Assembly: GCA_029204225.1 (NCBI GenBank)
Contig: MU832070.1
Location: 24,723-88,722 of the forward strand
Direction of reading: 5' to 3'
Length of the DNA stretch: 64,000 bases
Origin: Diphasiastrum complanatum
Taxonomy: Eukaryota; Streptophyta; Lycopodiopsida; Lycopodiales; Lycopodiaceae
This document shows positions 47,998-59,831 of this stretch, in pieces (position 1 is the first letter of the stretch; every line of letters starts with the position of its first letter). The notes under the pieces were generated by a model, which was not told where the DNA came from, ran no database searches, and saw only the letters and a list, made by a program, of their open reading frames with translations. The position numbers and the translations under genes were made by a program.

Positions 47998-50273
47998 TTC
48001 TTCCTCCCTTAAACAAGTTCTATCCTCAGAACAGAAAAAAAAAAAAAAAAAAAACATGAAATTATTCATTAAGCTTTCAAGTTTTACCCATGAATCATTA
48101 TTCTTAGTCTAATCTTTTCCATCTAAATAAGTACTCCGAGATGCAACAATTCTTCAATTGTTTGCCTCTACGCAGGAATACTAACTCAAATCCCAAAGAT
48201 ACACTAAGCTATAAATCTTTCAAATGGGTTGATCTACTCCAAAATTAAAATTCATCACCTTCATGTAATCCAAATTACATGAACCACTGGGTAAATTAAC
48301 TCTTTATTTCTGAGATCAAATCCAAAAGTAAAAGAAATCCAAGTTTAATTATAGTCTAAACTTATCCACAATTTCTTGTAGAAAATAATGTTTCTTGGTA
48401 CAAATATTCTTAGAATATCCAAATATTCTAAAATACCACAATTTAATCATCTAAAATGTCTAAGAGATCCATCAAGTCTTAGACAATTGTAACTCTACCA
48501 GAGAGTACTACAGCTACTCTAATGAGTTAACAGCCCCATTTCTAGCACCACATGCAATAAATTGACAACTATATGTATCTTAATAGATTTATTTGTCTTC
48601 TATAAATCTGGAGATATAGATTGAACTTTGTACACAAGCACTTATATACTACAATTTGTTAGTAGAATACAATCCACTAAAGTATAATTCATCATGAATA
48701 ACAAATTACTTATTACAAAAATGCCTGTGAGCTCCATAGAACTCAATAAAAAATTGGAGTAAAGATTAGTAATCATACACTCATAATAACTAAGTAACTG
48801 TTTATGATTCGTCAATCACAAATAGTTAAATTCTTATGATTTCGTCAATCATAATTCACTGGAATCCAACCCCATACATTAATCATTAAGGAACACTAGA
48901 GTGTATGTCCAACCAACTCAGTTGAATTCAGAAATTCAGTTTACAATTCTTGGAATCATTAAGATCTGGTATCCAATTGAGCTCTCATGGATACTAGTAG
49001 TAATGAATCAAGTCTATTCCTCAACTGAGAAATACTCACCCAAAAATTCTGTATATCCTATGCACACAATTTCTTGATGTATCCAAATGACTCATAAATT
49101 ATGTGTCTTACGAGCAATACACACAAAACAAACAATTTTTGGTGAATTCTCTTCACACTGTCCATTTTACCAATTAACTTCCACAGGAGTAAATCAACTA
49201 CTCAAGTTAATTGCCCATGATTTAAAAATCTCAAATTTTCAAGTGCAGCTCTTGATTGTACTAGTACAACACCACATTTTATATCCTTATTCAAATCAAA
49301 TTTAAGCTAACCAAAAAATATTTCAAAACAAGATCTGTTAACTCTGCAAGTAATGGTCAAACACAATACTTGATCATATGTCTATGTTCATCGACTAGGT
49401 TAAGTGCATCAGATAACCTTAGTAAACAGGAATACATAGTATATCCAAACAAGATTAAGCGTGCACACATGAGAATAATCTCACTATGATCCAGTACATA
49501 AGCACATATGTCCATATCTGGCAAATTCTTTCAAAATCTGCATATGTTAATCACATATATCACTGAGAATCTTGTAACTCAGCTACTAAAGAATTCTATT
49601 TCTCTTGAGTAGATAACATATCTGGGAAATCTCTGAGACTAAGAACACATTCTCTCTCACGAGTTTTCCAACCCACTTACCTCTTGCCACCAAATTTCCC
49701 CCACATAATCAACCCCTTATAGATCCTGGTACTTCAACAAAGATCAGATGATTCAATACAAACACTCCCCAAAATTACTTTTATCCCTGCCGACTGGGAT
49801 TAGTAACTTCTCATCTTACTCAATACTACTTATAATGATTTTTTATTTCAATCATTCTCTAGTTCCAGATTGTTCCACACAATCCCTAGAGAATTTCTCT
49901 CAACTCTGTGCAACTGATAGGTCATTATAATAAAAACTTACTCATCGCTTCACCTCTCCCTTTAAAAGAAATTTTCAATCACTTATAAAGGTTTTTTCGG
50001 AGAGATGATAAATGAAAATCTCAAAATCATGAAAAGTCAATAATAAGTGCCTTCCAAATAGGATTCACTCTATTATACACATAGGACTTTTTTTCTAAGT
50101 ATTATCAATACGAGTGATAGTAACTATCATCTATTTGAGCACTATCTATGCATAATAGACAATCCGACATTAAGAAATTGAAAATACCAACATCTTGAAA
50201 ACATTCCAAACTTTATCAAAGTAGAAATTCACATGATTAAAAACAGTCATTCAGAAAATAATTTCCATGCCAA
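47998..50273 (-). other. Non-coding interior of the LARD-like element
   Basis: About 2.3 kb, AT-rich, no gag or pol motif on either strand. It includes an A-run of about 20 near 48035. Confidence 0.75.
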
Positions 50274-50744
50274 TGTAAAGACCACTAGGAAAAACCCCTA
50301 AGATGATAATAGAAAAACACAACAAGAGAGACTATGGAGCAAAACCACCCAACCAATCCTAGATCCCACCTGGATATAGCCCCCAAGCCATGCCATGTGA
50401 TAGCAAGAGGAGAAGAGCTCATCTGGTAACCTAGACCAAGTCGTTGACGGGATCATTTCTACCTCAATATATAGAGAGTAGGATCATGTGCATGAACCAT
50501 GCAATCCCCATGCAGGTCAACTATAAATAGGTCACATCTCTTCATGCATTCCTCATGCCTATATTCATCACATGCACTACTCTATATGTCTCAATTAGAG
50601 TGTTTGGGTCCTCTCAAGATCATTAGTCACAAACAAGCCTCGACGTGGAATAAAATCTAGGCATGACCAATAATCTCGAACACTGGAGGGCCGGTCTACC
50701 ATATTAGGACTTTTCCATGTCCTTAGCTGAATGTGGCCATAACA
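50274..50744 (-). repeat. LTR of the LARD-like element (5' LTR on minus)
   Basis: Plus-strand ends TGTAAAGACC ... GCCATAACA, followed by target duplication ATATG. Confidence 0.85.
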
Positions 50745-50749
50745 ATATG

Positions 50750-51320
50750 ATTGAAATACATTTTACTACATTTTCAATTGGATATGGATTTACAGGTTTC
50801 TTGAGTGCATGATTTAAAAAAAGGTATCTGCTTATCAATTTTTACATCCATCATATATTTGAGTGATATCAAGTGATAGAGGTTTAATTCTTTTAATAAT
50901 AATAATCTTGGTGTGTATGTGCGATAGTTTTATTTAAAATTGGTCTATAGCATCGAGGAATAGACATCAAACTCGAGTTATCTTGAGTGATAAACACAAA
51001 TTTGAGATATACCAAGTGAATGATCCATTTCATAAATAACAGATCAAATTCTTTACATGATAGAATTCTCTTGGTTGTCTCAGTTATTATAAAGAAACAC
51101 TCTATCGATTCTCAAATTACTAGATTTTTGTATGGAACACCTTCCATCTACTTTCTCTTGCAATTCTCTGGGATTTGATCCAAATCCAATTGCAAAACAG
51201 AGATGGTTCCATAAATGGATTATCTAACTGCCAAATCTAAATTCCCAATTCTATTCTCACTTGTTATCACATATACTCTAGGAATTGAAAGTTGATTAAC
51301 AAGACTGATCGGCTCAGATA
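50750..51320. other. Unassigned stretch before the copia cluster
   Basis: AT-rich, no recognised feature. Confidence 0.4.
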
Positions 51321-51826
51321 GATCAAGGGGAGACTTCTTCAAGTGGCAAAAAGAAAGATAGATCAAATCTCAAGTGCTTATATTGTGGCATCAAAGGACA
51401 CTTTGCAAGTGACTGCTACAAGAAGAAGAGAGATCAAGGAGACAAGCAAGGTAATCTTACTCTTGATGAGGATGGTTTGGATGTTCAAGATGCAAATGAT
51501 GATGCTTTTGTGATGTCTTCATGTATGCTTGCTAATGATGGAGATCTAGATCTATGGTGGATTGATAGTGGAGCAAGTTCAGACATGACTTTTCACAAAG
51601 AGTACTTCACTTCTCTGTTGGCATATGGAGATGACAAGAGGGTGATCTACACGTCCAATGATGGTGAGTGTGCAATCAAAGGGATTGACACAATTCCTAT
51701 TTTTCTTTCTACAGATAGGAATGCTCATTTGGAGGATGTCTTGTTTATTCCATCTATTACCAAGAATTTGATACCTTCACCAAAGCATTGGGAAAGGACT
51801 TGTTCATGAAGCATAGGACATGTTAA
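51321..51826 (+). pseudogene. Copia fragment A: gag end, protease, RNase H tail
   Basis: One open frame runs from the gag zinc knuckle (CLYCGIKGHFASDC, intact C-X2-C-X4-H-X4-C) through an acidic linker into the aspartic protease (WWIDSGASSDMTFHKEYF, about 51555-51600). After ITKNL (about 51768) the sequence jumps, in another frame, to the last residues of the copia RNase H domain (TKALGKDLFMKHRTC, then TAA at 51824). Integrase, reverse transcriptase and most of RNase H are therefore deleted as one block. Confidence 0.85.
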
Positions 51827-52349
51827 AGATTCAACTAGTTTGATCATATTTGCTACATTTCTATGTTTGGAAAATTGAGGCCAACTTTGTTTTAGACTTA
51901 GAGTTTGACTTTTCAAAGTTCATTAGGCTAAATTTCATTTGGATAAACACATTTTGAAAGTGTGGGAAAGAGTAGATTCAAATTTGAATGTTGGATACTT
52001 TGAATCTAGACCCAAAAATAGTAGGGTTAGCATTTTGGAGGGAAAACCAAGTGTCCAAATAGGTTTTGGACATGTTATAAAAGGCGTGGAGAGACACATC
52101 TTCTCTCTTCTCTATCTCATTTCATGTTTACACATAGTTCTCTTGGGTTCTACTATCTTGCTAGTTTTTTACGGACAAAAACAATACTTTATCTTTTGAT
52201 TCATGTTTGTTCAAGTTCTATTAGAGTTTGCATCTCATTTTATGTGTAGATGCTGATTTTTCTACATTGGTGAGATTGGTAGAGTAGCTTCTTTCTTAAA
52301 CCAAGATCTTTTTGTGGATTGGATCATCAATGATCTGAAATCCTTCACA
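51821..52349 (+). repeat. Copia LTR between fragments A and B
   Basis: The right end, CCTTCACA at 52349, is fixed by the primer site that follows. The left end lies at or shortly after 51821 (TGTTAAAG). A TATA-like TTATAAAAGG is near 52076. Fragment A ends at its left side and a new element begins at its right, so this LTR is both the 3' LTR of A and the 5' LTR of B. Confidence 0.75.
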
Positions 52350-52361
52350 TGGTATCAGAGC
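52350..52361 (+). other. Primer-binding site, initiator tRNA-Met
   Basis: TGGTATCAGAGC directly follows the copia LTR. Confidence 0.85.
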
Positions 52362-52471
52362 TTGTGTTTCAGGTTATGAAGGAGGAAATCATATCTATCA
52401 ATGCTTTGGTGAAGATATCAAGGCTAGTGTGCATTGAAATAGGTGGAAAAAAAAGATCAGGTCATTGCTAC

Positions 52472-53266
52472 ATGGCAACATCAAGTGGAGTCATGTTGGA
52501 AGCCAATGATAGGCTTACCTCAAGTAACTATTCACTGTGGAAAGTGAGGATGGAATCACTTCTTGAGATGAATGATGTTTTGGATATTGTTGTAGCTTTG
52601 GAGGAGAGACCAGCAACACAACAAGATCAAATGAGGTATGATAAGAGGGCCAAACGGGCTCTACACATTATCAAGATGAATGTTACCAATGAGCTTCTCA
52701 AGAAAATTGGTAAGTGTACTTCATCAAAGGATGCTTGGGATTCATTGACGAAGCTTTATGAATCCAAGTATACTTCTAGAGTGTTGACTCTAAGAAGGCA
52801 AATATTTTTTCATTTGCAAAAGAATGAAGAAAGTCCAAGTACTTTTGTCTTGAGGATGAAGGCATTGAATGATGAGTTGGCTTGCATTGATGAGAGCATT
52901 AAGGAAGGAGAGCTTGTTCAAGTAATTCCTAATGGATTGTTGGATTCTCATGCTAACATTGTTCAAAGCATTGTTATTCAAAAGACTTTGCCAAGTTTGA
53001 TGGATCTTCAAGAGATCTTGATCAATGAAGAATATAGGCTTCAAGCAAGAGGTGGATCTACATCGACACTTCAAGAGGAGGCTATGTTCACAAAGGGCAA
53101 ATTCAAGAGCAAACTCAAAAGTAAGTGGTCTAAAGGGCAAGACCAAGTGGATGCTTCTTCAAATGGAAAAAAGAAGGACAGATCAAATCTCAAGTGCTTC
53201 TATTTTGGCATCAAAGGACACTTTGCAAGTGAGTGCTACAAGAAGAAGAGAGATCAAGGTGCTTAG
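52472..53266 (+). pseudogene. gag: Copia fragment B: gag
   Basis: The likely start is ATG 52472 (MATSSGVMLEANDR), because an upstream ATG overlaps the primer site. The copia gag (UBN2-type) domain follows: NYSLWKVRMESLL, then KDAWDSLTKLYESK and TFVLRMKALNDEL. The zinc knuckle reads CFYFGIKGHFASEC, so its second cysteine is replaced by phenylalanine; fragment A keeps it. The frame ends at 53266, just after a junction (about 53259) where the protease is deleted. Confidence 0.85.
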
Positions 53267-54690
53267 TGTGAGTCAATTGCCAATTAAAGGCCTCAAGGTT
53301 GAGTTTGATAGAGATGCTTGTATGATCAAAAGTAAGGATGTCTTGATTGGAAAAGGTAAAAGGCAAGGGAAGTTGTTCAAACTAGATGCTTGTGTTATTG
53401 CTAACCAAGTTGGATGTGTTGCAAGAGAGCAAATACCTATTCAAGAGGTTTTTCATAAAAGGATTGGACACCTCAACTTTAAGTCATTGGAGGTCATGTC
53501 TAGAAAGGAGGTTGTGATAGGTCTTCCAAGTTCCTTAAGTGGCGTCAATCATGTTTGTGAGTCTTGTGCTTTGTCTAAGTCACATAGACTACCTTATACT
53601 AGATCTACATCTAGATCTACAAAGACTTTTCAACTTGTACATTCAGATATTCATGGAATTATTACAATTAGCAATAGTGGAGCTAATCTGTATGTAATAG
53701 TAGATTTTGTATGATCTATCTACTAAAGAGAAAAGATGGTGTATGATGTCTTTGTTAAGTTCAAGAATGCAAGGGAGAACCAATTTTTTACAAGGATCAA
53801 GTGCTTAAGGAGTGACAATGGCGGTGAGTATATATCTACCAAGTTCAAGGCCTTTTGTGATGAGCATGGGATCAAGAGCTGGGAGTATACAACACCAAGG
53901 ACCCCACAACAAAATGGAGAGGCTGAAAGGAAGAATAGGACTTTAAGTAAAAGTGCTAAAGGCATGAGGCTAAGTGCTAATCTTGATAAACCATTTTGGG
54001 ATCAAGCTTTGTTGTGTGCCAATTTCTTGTGCAATAGGTGGCCGAGTGCTATTTTGGATGGAAGGACACCTTTTGAGATGCTATTTAAGAGGAGGCTGAG
54101 TGTCAACTTTCTGAGAACTTTTGGATGCACATGCTATGTCAACATTACTCTTGATGATAGGACCAAGGAGGATCCATCTTCAAGGAAATAGTGAGGTGAG
54201 TAAAGCCTACAAGGTTTACATTCCTTCTACTAACAAAGTGATTGTTGGTAAAGATGTCATTTTTGATGAGGGGAACATTCCAAAAGTTTCCTCAAGTACT
54301 ATTGATGGTGATGTGGATGGATCTAACATTCTTGATGTTGATGTAAAGGATCCTATTTTAGATGGTGATAATGATGGACCTTCATTAAGTCAAAAGCCAA
54401 GGAGAACATCAAGGGAAAGACAAGTACCTTCAAGGCTCACATATGATGAAAAGGGTAAGGAAATTATTTCCTGGAAATTAATTTGCTTTCCTAACCTCTT
54501 TTGATGGACCTACAAGTGATGTAGATGAAGCAAGGAAAGAAGAGGAGTGGATCCAAGCAATGGATCTTGAGTATCAAGCCCTTATGAAGAATGAAACATC
54601 TTTTGGTGAATCTTCTTGTGTAAATGATGCTATGCAAGTAGATGGATGTTTTCATGTTTTTACAGCAAGTAATGGATCTGGAAAATAAAT
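53260..54690 (+). pseudogene. Copia fragment B: integrase and linker
   Basis: Directly after the gag knuckle the sequence continues with LSVSQLPIKGLKVEF, i.e. past the protease. The GAG-pre-integrase block follows (HKRIGHLNFKSLEVM) with its C-X2-C (CESCALSK), then the integrase core with IKCLRSDNGGEY and TPRTPQQNGEAERKNRTL (53736-54191). A frame change near 54180 leads to the pre-RT linker (VYIPSTNKVIVGKDVIFDEG). The reverse transcriptase begins (EEWIQAMDLEYQALMKNE, about 54540-54594) but switches to unrelated sequence after that. Confidence 0.85.
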
Positions 54691-54917
54691 TTTGTTCAAT
54701 GACTTTGATGATCAAGAGGTTGATCTCAAAGGACTTCAACAAGTCAAAAGGGAAGTTGGCAATTTGGAGCTAGCAAAGGAGAGGTAATTGGCAAAGAGGT
54801 TATGGATCTGGTTTTGCAGGTTATTGAAGACTCAACAAGATCACTATTCAAGAATGCATTTGTAATGTCCATTTGCCCTAGATCCCATCCATAAAGTGTA
54901 GCAAGTGAGATGATGAC

Positions 54918-55190
54918 TCAAATGCTTACCATCTTTGCCATGGGTGCAAAGGTCTCATCATGGTCAATCCCTTGTTGTTGAGCATATCGTTTTTCCAATA
55001 ACCATGCCTTGTACTTGTTGATAGATCCATCTTGGTTTGTCTTCACCTTGAAGATCCATTTGCATCCAATAGCTTTCTTGTCCTCAGGTAACTCCACCAA
55101 TCTCCATGTTCCATTCTTCATAAGAGCTTGATACTCAAGATCCATTGCTTGGATCCACTCCTCTTTGTTCCTATTCCATCTATTACCAAG
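54918..55190 (-). pseudogene. Copia reverse transcriptase N-terminal piece, inverted
   Basis: The minus-strand translation (EEWIQAMDLEYQALMKNGTW, then KKAIGCKWIFKVK and YAQQQGIDHDETFAPMAKMV) is the start of a copia reverse transcriptase. It includes the stretch at which fragment B breaks off. It lies in opposite orientation to fragments B and C. The left edge is near 54918. Confidence 0.85.
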
Positions 55191-55632
55191 AATTTTCTTA
55201 GTGTGAGTCAAATGCTAAGTAAAGGCCTCAAGGTTGAGTTTGATGGAGATGCTGGTATGATAAAAAAGAAGGATGTCTTGATTGGAAAAGGTAAAAGACA
55301 AGGGAATTTGTTCAAACTAGATGCTTGTGTTATTGCTAACCAAGTTGAATGTGTTGCAAGGGAGAAAATACCTATTCAAGAGGTTTGGCATAAAAGGATG
55401 GGACACCTCAACTTCAAGTCATTGGAGGTAATGGCTAGAAAGAATATTGTGATAGGTCTTCAAGTTCCTTAAGTGGTATCAATCATGTATGAGTGAGTAT
55501 GATCATTCACTTTATTATAGGTTTGCTAGAAGTGATGTTACCATCTTGCTAATCTATGTGGATGATATCATCTTGAGTGGTGGAGACAATCAAGATGTGG
55601 AGGATATCAAGAGTGCTCTTAAGATTTTTTGA
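55165..55632 (+). pseudogene. Copia fragment C: pre-integrase joined to RT core
   Basis: Starts IPSITKNFLSVSQM and KGLKVEFDGDAGM, closely matching fragment B at 53262-53520, with HKRMGHLNFKSLEVM. After about 55490 it jumps to the reverse transcriptase catalytic region (DVTILLIYVDDIILSGGDN, YVDD near 55555) and ends by 55632. The integrase core and first half of reverse transcriptase are deleted. Confidence 0.85.
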
Positions 55633-57255
55633 TTGATAGCTAGTGACTATGATTTACCAATGTTAGATTTTGACGGTGATTGCAAAATCACAATAAAAAA
55701 CTATAGTTATGATAATTTAAAAGCATGAAGATTTGATATCATCGAGTTGATAAGAAAACATAAAATTGTGAAATTTTGAAAAAACCAGTAACTATATTGA
55801 ATCAAAAAGTTAAATCAAAACATTGCCAGATTGAAATTGTCAATGTAGACCATGATATCACGAATTTGCAAGATGAAATAATGACTAAATTGGTGAATGG
55901 TATTCGTGATCATAAATGTGTCAATTGAAATTGTGGAATAGTTATTGAACTCATGAATGATAATATTCACAAACAGGAAACCACAAAGTATTTTTGTACT
56001 AAAATAATGACATGTGAGCTAAAATTGTGAACAATAATCGCAACTTTAAAATCTTGATTAAGACTATGATTGTGCAACAATGATATCAAATAATAAGCTA
56101 CAATTGAAAACATGAACATCGATTCATATAGTAGATTTACAAATGCAAACTCATCAATTGGATCTCGTAAAAAACTTCATTTATGGAAGCTTGTGAAGAA
56201 CTTACTTGGAATATTTTATACGCTTAAAATTTTTGTCATGGTTCTGAGCATACAATTCAGGACATAAAAGAGAAAATAAGTGATCTTTTTCGAAGATTTC
56301 AAGCTCCAAATTTTCATGTTTCTTGTAGGAACATGATCAAATTGTGATAAAAATATAGGCATCCTCCAAAAAACATGATCTTCATCCATTGTTTTTGTTT
56401 CAAACTTTTATTATTCTACAAATTAGCTAATGATGCAATTAAAAAACTCATGAAATGTGTTAATGAGTGTTTACTATTGCCAAACAAAACATGTATAATA
56501 ACAAATAATCATGTATATATCAGAATAGCTTCATCTCATCTTATATGTTGTAGATTCGAGTTCATTAGCTTGGCAGTATAAATTCTAAGTGAATGGCATC
56601 AATGATAAGCAGAATGTTCATCCTTTTGTAGAAATGTGAAACCCAAAACGGTTGAAAGGCTAGAAGTATATGTCTCACACAACATTCAAGTTTGATAATA
56701 ATTGTTAATCAGTCCATGAAGGCATGAGGTCAAAATCATGTGTGGGGAGGTTTGCAACGGGGAGTCCATTAATCAAAGGGATAGGATCAATACGTAATTG
56801 AGTGGGCATTTGGGAGGCTTCACGGTCCTTGGCTAGGCCGATCCACGGATGTATTGGCTTAAATAACATAACCATGTCAGTCCAATCTCGGGTTATTTGT
56901 CACAACAAAAATCAAAGGAAACGGTGAGATTGAACTCCTATGTGCAAATGCATAAACATGCTTATACAGCACTTCGGGCAACAGCGATAACGATAGCCTT
57001 ACCACACTCAAACATGGAGGGTCAATTACAAATAAATCCATTTCTGAGAGAGAGAGAGCACCCGTGATTATGTGCATAAATCGGACCGTATTGGACCTGT
57101 CATTATAAATATGCAATTTCAAATCTCTCCCAGGGACTGTGTTCAAATCCGTCGCTCTGAGGATTTTCATATATACTGTAGGCTGTAGCACAATACATAT
57201 CTAGTCAGCTCAACGTATTGTATATGAAGATCCCTGATCATAAGAGATTATACAA
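55633..57255. other. Intergenic, AT-rich
   Basis: No gene or element is recognised. The last ~250 bp are probably the 3' UTR and terminator side of the zinc-finger gene, which reads leftwards. Confidence 0.5.
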
Positions 57256-58125
57256 TCATTGCCTGCTACCCAACCTAAGCTCAAGGTCGACAGCAACGTT
57301 TTGATAATCAACCATGCTCAGCTTTCCGGCATCCTGATTTCTGTTGCACTTGATCTTCCAGCTGGAATCATATTGTGCACCTGTGTGGGTAGTATCAGAT
57401 ACCCATTTCAGGTTCATAGTACAATCCTTTGTCTCAATTGGATGCCTCCGAGCATGCACAATTTTCCTGATTTCGGAAACAGATGACCCCGAGGCATCAG
57501 ATGAACAAGAAGATTCTTGAGTCTTAGCATAGGAGGTAACAGTTAAGGATGTAACATGTGGAGAAGGAGACGGAATTGAAATGGATGAAGGCACAAATGG
57601 CTCAATGGAAGGGGAAGTTAACTTCTCTGGATCTATCTTAGACTGCTTGAAAGAGGGCGCTGTTTCATAGCTCGAGGGAACCGAGTAGAGCCAACAAACA
57701 CCAAGAGCCCGAGGTGTTTCAGATGTAGTAATTTCAGGAGACGAAGCTCCTGCGGGAAGGGAGCTTGGAGATCTCAATAACCCAAGCTGATTAAAGTAAG
57801 CTCGTTCTCTCCTGTGAACGTTCATATGCCCACCGAGGGCTTGAGCAGTACGAAACTCTCGTGAGCAAAACGTGCAAGGGTAGGAGCGCGGCGGCCACAG
57901 CTCATTAGAACTTGAAGAATCTTCTGCAAACAATGAATCATCTCGGGCTGCTGTCTGTGCGCCCTCGACGATCCATGTTTTTCCCTGACCATAAAAACTA
58001 TCTGCAGCAGCAGTTCTTGTCCAACCGCTGGCTGGGAATTCCAACCAATCAGTACTGGACTTTGTTGGTGACTTATTATCAAGACGCCGTTGCTGCTGCA
58101 TGTCTGAAATTGTCAAATTCGCCAT
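57256..58125 (-). CDS. SUPERMAN-like C2H2 zinc-finger repressor
   Basis: An intronless 289-residue ORF. It carries one plant C2H2 finger, [20 protein letters not shown], with ligands C84, C87, H100 and H104 and the plant-specific QALGGH helix (95-100). The following basic RRERA matches the SUPERMAN/RABBIT EARS/ZFP10-11 group. The C-terminus ends DLELRL (280-285) plus GSRQ, an EAR motif that recruits TOPLESS-type co-repressors. In between is a Ser/Pro-rich low-complexity region. SUPERMAN itself is about 200 residues and some relatives about 300, so the length fits. It acts in the nucleus as a DNA-binding repressor of developmental genes. The first ATG gives MANLTISDM; no better start lies upstream in frame. 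The exact orthologue cannot be named from the finger alone. Confidence 0.9.
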   Translation of the reverse strand: MANLTISDMQQQRRLDNKSPTKSSTDWLEFPASGWTRTAAADSFYGQGKTWIVEGAQTAARDDSLFAEDSSSSNELWPPRSYPCTFCSREFRTAQALGGHMNVHRRERAYFNQLGLLRSPSSLPAGASSPEITTSETPRALGVCWLYSVPSSYETAPSFKQSKIDPEKLTSPSIEPFVPSSISIPSPSPHVTSLTVTSYAKTQESSCSSDASGSSVSEIRKIVHARRHPIETKDCTMNLKWVSDTTHTGAQYDSSWKIKCNRNQDAGKLSMVDYQNVAVDLELRLGSRQ

Positions 58126-58879
58126 AGAACACTCGATTTCTTGTACTGCTATTGAGCAAAATTGTAGCTAACCCGTCACCTGATTAGCTTTAAAGCTTTA
58201 AATTGCTGGAAGCGAGAGAGAAAGAGAGAGAGATAAACATGAACGTTATTGAAATTGCTTGATGCTACTACATACTTTAATAAGGAAAAGCACTAGACCA
58301 CTTAAATGCATTTACTAGGAAATGTACTTCCCCAGCTAAACAGAAATTTTTCACTGATACATGCACCTCAGACAAGATCTTTCAAGCATTGGATGCTACT
58401 TTGTAAGATACCCGTGTTGCCAATATATTAACATGACTTGCAGTATGTTTACGAAACCTGTTGCTTACAAGACTTCGGAGCTCAAATCATGAAGCCAGGG
58501 TTGGCATGCAGACAAAACTGAGGTGTCCAACGCTGTGCACTGGTTATTGTTTACATAATTGACAAGGCGGAAGTTTCTTGCTGTTGTGCTGTCAATAATA
58601 ATATTGGCGTGTGCAAAGAAGAATGGGTCCACGCCATCCACGCCTAGGACCCTACTACTCCTCTTCACTGGCTTCCCAGTAGCGACAGCACCATGACATC
58701 ACAATTATGTATTTTACTCTCAACAGTGCAACTTCAACATCATCCCAGCTGCAAGCGGGTTCATTAATGTCCATATCTGTGTATGTATGTGTGTGTATTT
58801 TATATGAACTCACATGATCCCTATTTTAGTATTTCTCTCCCAAAACTAAAAAAACCTAAAAAATGAAAAACCCGCAATC
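58126..58879. promoter_or_regulatory. Upstream region of the zinc-finger gene
   Basis: It contains a short GA-rich block just upstream of the ATG (58211-58233), the kind of GAGA element common in plant leaders. The rest shows no clear feature and no other gene. Confidence 0.35.
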
Positions 58880-59182
58880 TTTCTTTCACGCTCCTAATTT
58901 TCTCTCTCTTGCCATGGAGATTTTATACCTTGTTTTTCTCTCTCTTTCTAAAAACTTCGCTTTATAGTTCTTAAAAGCACGTGTTCTCTCTCTTGCCATG
59001 GAGATTTTATACCTTGTTTCTCTCTCTCAAAATTTCTCTTTTTAGAAGTTCCTAAAAGCATGTGTTCTCTCACTTCAATTGCTTTTCAACCACTTTTCAA
59101 ATGCCCTTCAAATACATTTTAGGACAAATGTGGACCAATCAAATGCTTTGAAATGTGTTTTCTCTAACATAGGAGCCATTAA

Positions 59183-59183
<1 letters not shown>

Positions 59184-59227
<44 letters not shown>
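59184..59227 (+). repeat. (CT)n microsatellite
   Basis: About 22 CT units at the end of the first long repeat unit. Confidence 0.9.
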
Positions 59228-59230
<3 letters not shown>

Positions 59231-59544
59231 TCACATTATTGCTATTTTTCATGTCAAACATTAAAAAAACCTAAAAAAACCCTAAAACATAAAAAAATGA
59301 GCGCCTCTCCCTCTCCCTCTCAAGATCTTGATGCCTCTCTCTCATCTCTTTTATACCTTCGCTCTTTCTAGAAATTTATCTTTCTAGGAGTTTCTAAAGC
59401 CACATGTTCTTTCTTTAGAAATCTCTAAATGCACGTGTCATTTTCAACCCATTTTCATTGCACTTTAAATGCCCTTCAAATATGTTATAGAGCAAACGTG
59501 GACCAATGAGAATAGACAAAACCCTTTTTGTCTATCATTGCCCA

Positions 59545-59547
<3 letters not shown>

Positions 59548-59600
<53 letters not shown>
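59548..59600 (+). repeat. (CT)n microsatellite
   Basis: About 26 CT units at the end of the second long repeat unit, followed by a short CACACA run. Confidence 0.9.
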
Positions 59601-59601
<1 letters not shown>

Positions 59602-59831
59602 CACACACAAACACAACACCTCGCTATTTAACCTCCCTAAAACCCTAATGTCACAAAAACCCTAGCTTGTCACTCTTCACACACAACACCTCGCTTTTCT
59701 CCTTTAAACCTTATCCCAAAGCCTAACTTTTCACGCTTTTCATTTGAGAGGTTGCATCTATTCGGGCATTTAATAAGAACTCATCTTTTCATGCTTCTTA
59801 TTCTAAAAGGTTGAGTATATTCACGCATTAG

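Larger units (their letters stand above)
47523..50749 (-). mobile_element. Non-autonomous LTR element (LARD-like), complete
   Basis: LTRs at 47528-47997 (470 bp) and 50274-50744 (471 bp) are flanked by a 5-bp target duplication ATATG (47523-47527 and 50745-50749). Read on the minus strand, AAGGGAGGAAGAA, a polypurine tract, lies directly before the LTR that begins TGTTACAGCC, which sets the orientation. The primer site next to the other LTR is degenerate (TTGGCATGG). The 2.28-kb interior is AT-rich and has no retroelement ORF. TGTTAC plus polypurine tract resemble the Ty3 element in this window, so a gypsy relative probably mobilised it in trans. The LTRs differ at many sites, so it is older than the Ty3 insertion. 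Confidence 0.85.
58880..59640 (+). repeat. Repeated CT-rich segments, two nested periods
   Basis: A segment CTCTTGCCATGGAGATTTTA + TACCTTG occurs at about 58909 and 58994 (period ~85 bp). A longer unit (TTTTATACCTT ... CAAATGCCCTTCAAATA ... GTGGACCAATCAAATG ... CTCTCT) occurs at about 59000-59230 and again at 59350-59600. The two long units each end in a (CT)n run. Confidence 0.65.

Noticed and set aside
52349-52471. Upstream start for copia gag
   Set aside because: The ATG at 52349 overlaps the LTR end and primer-binding site, so the start at 52472 is more plausible.
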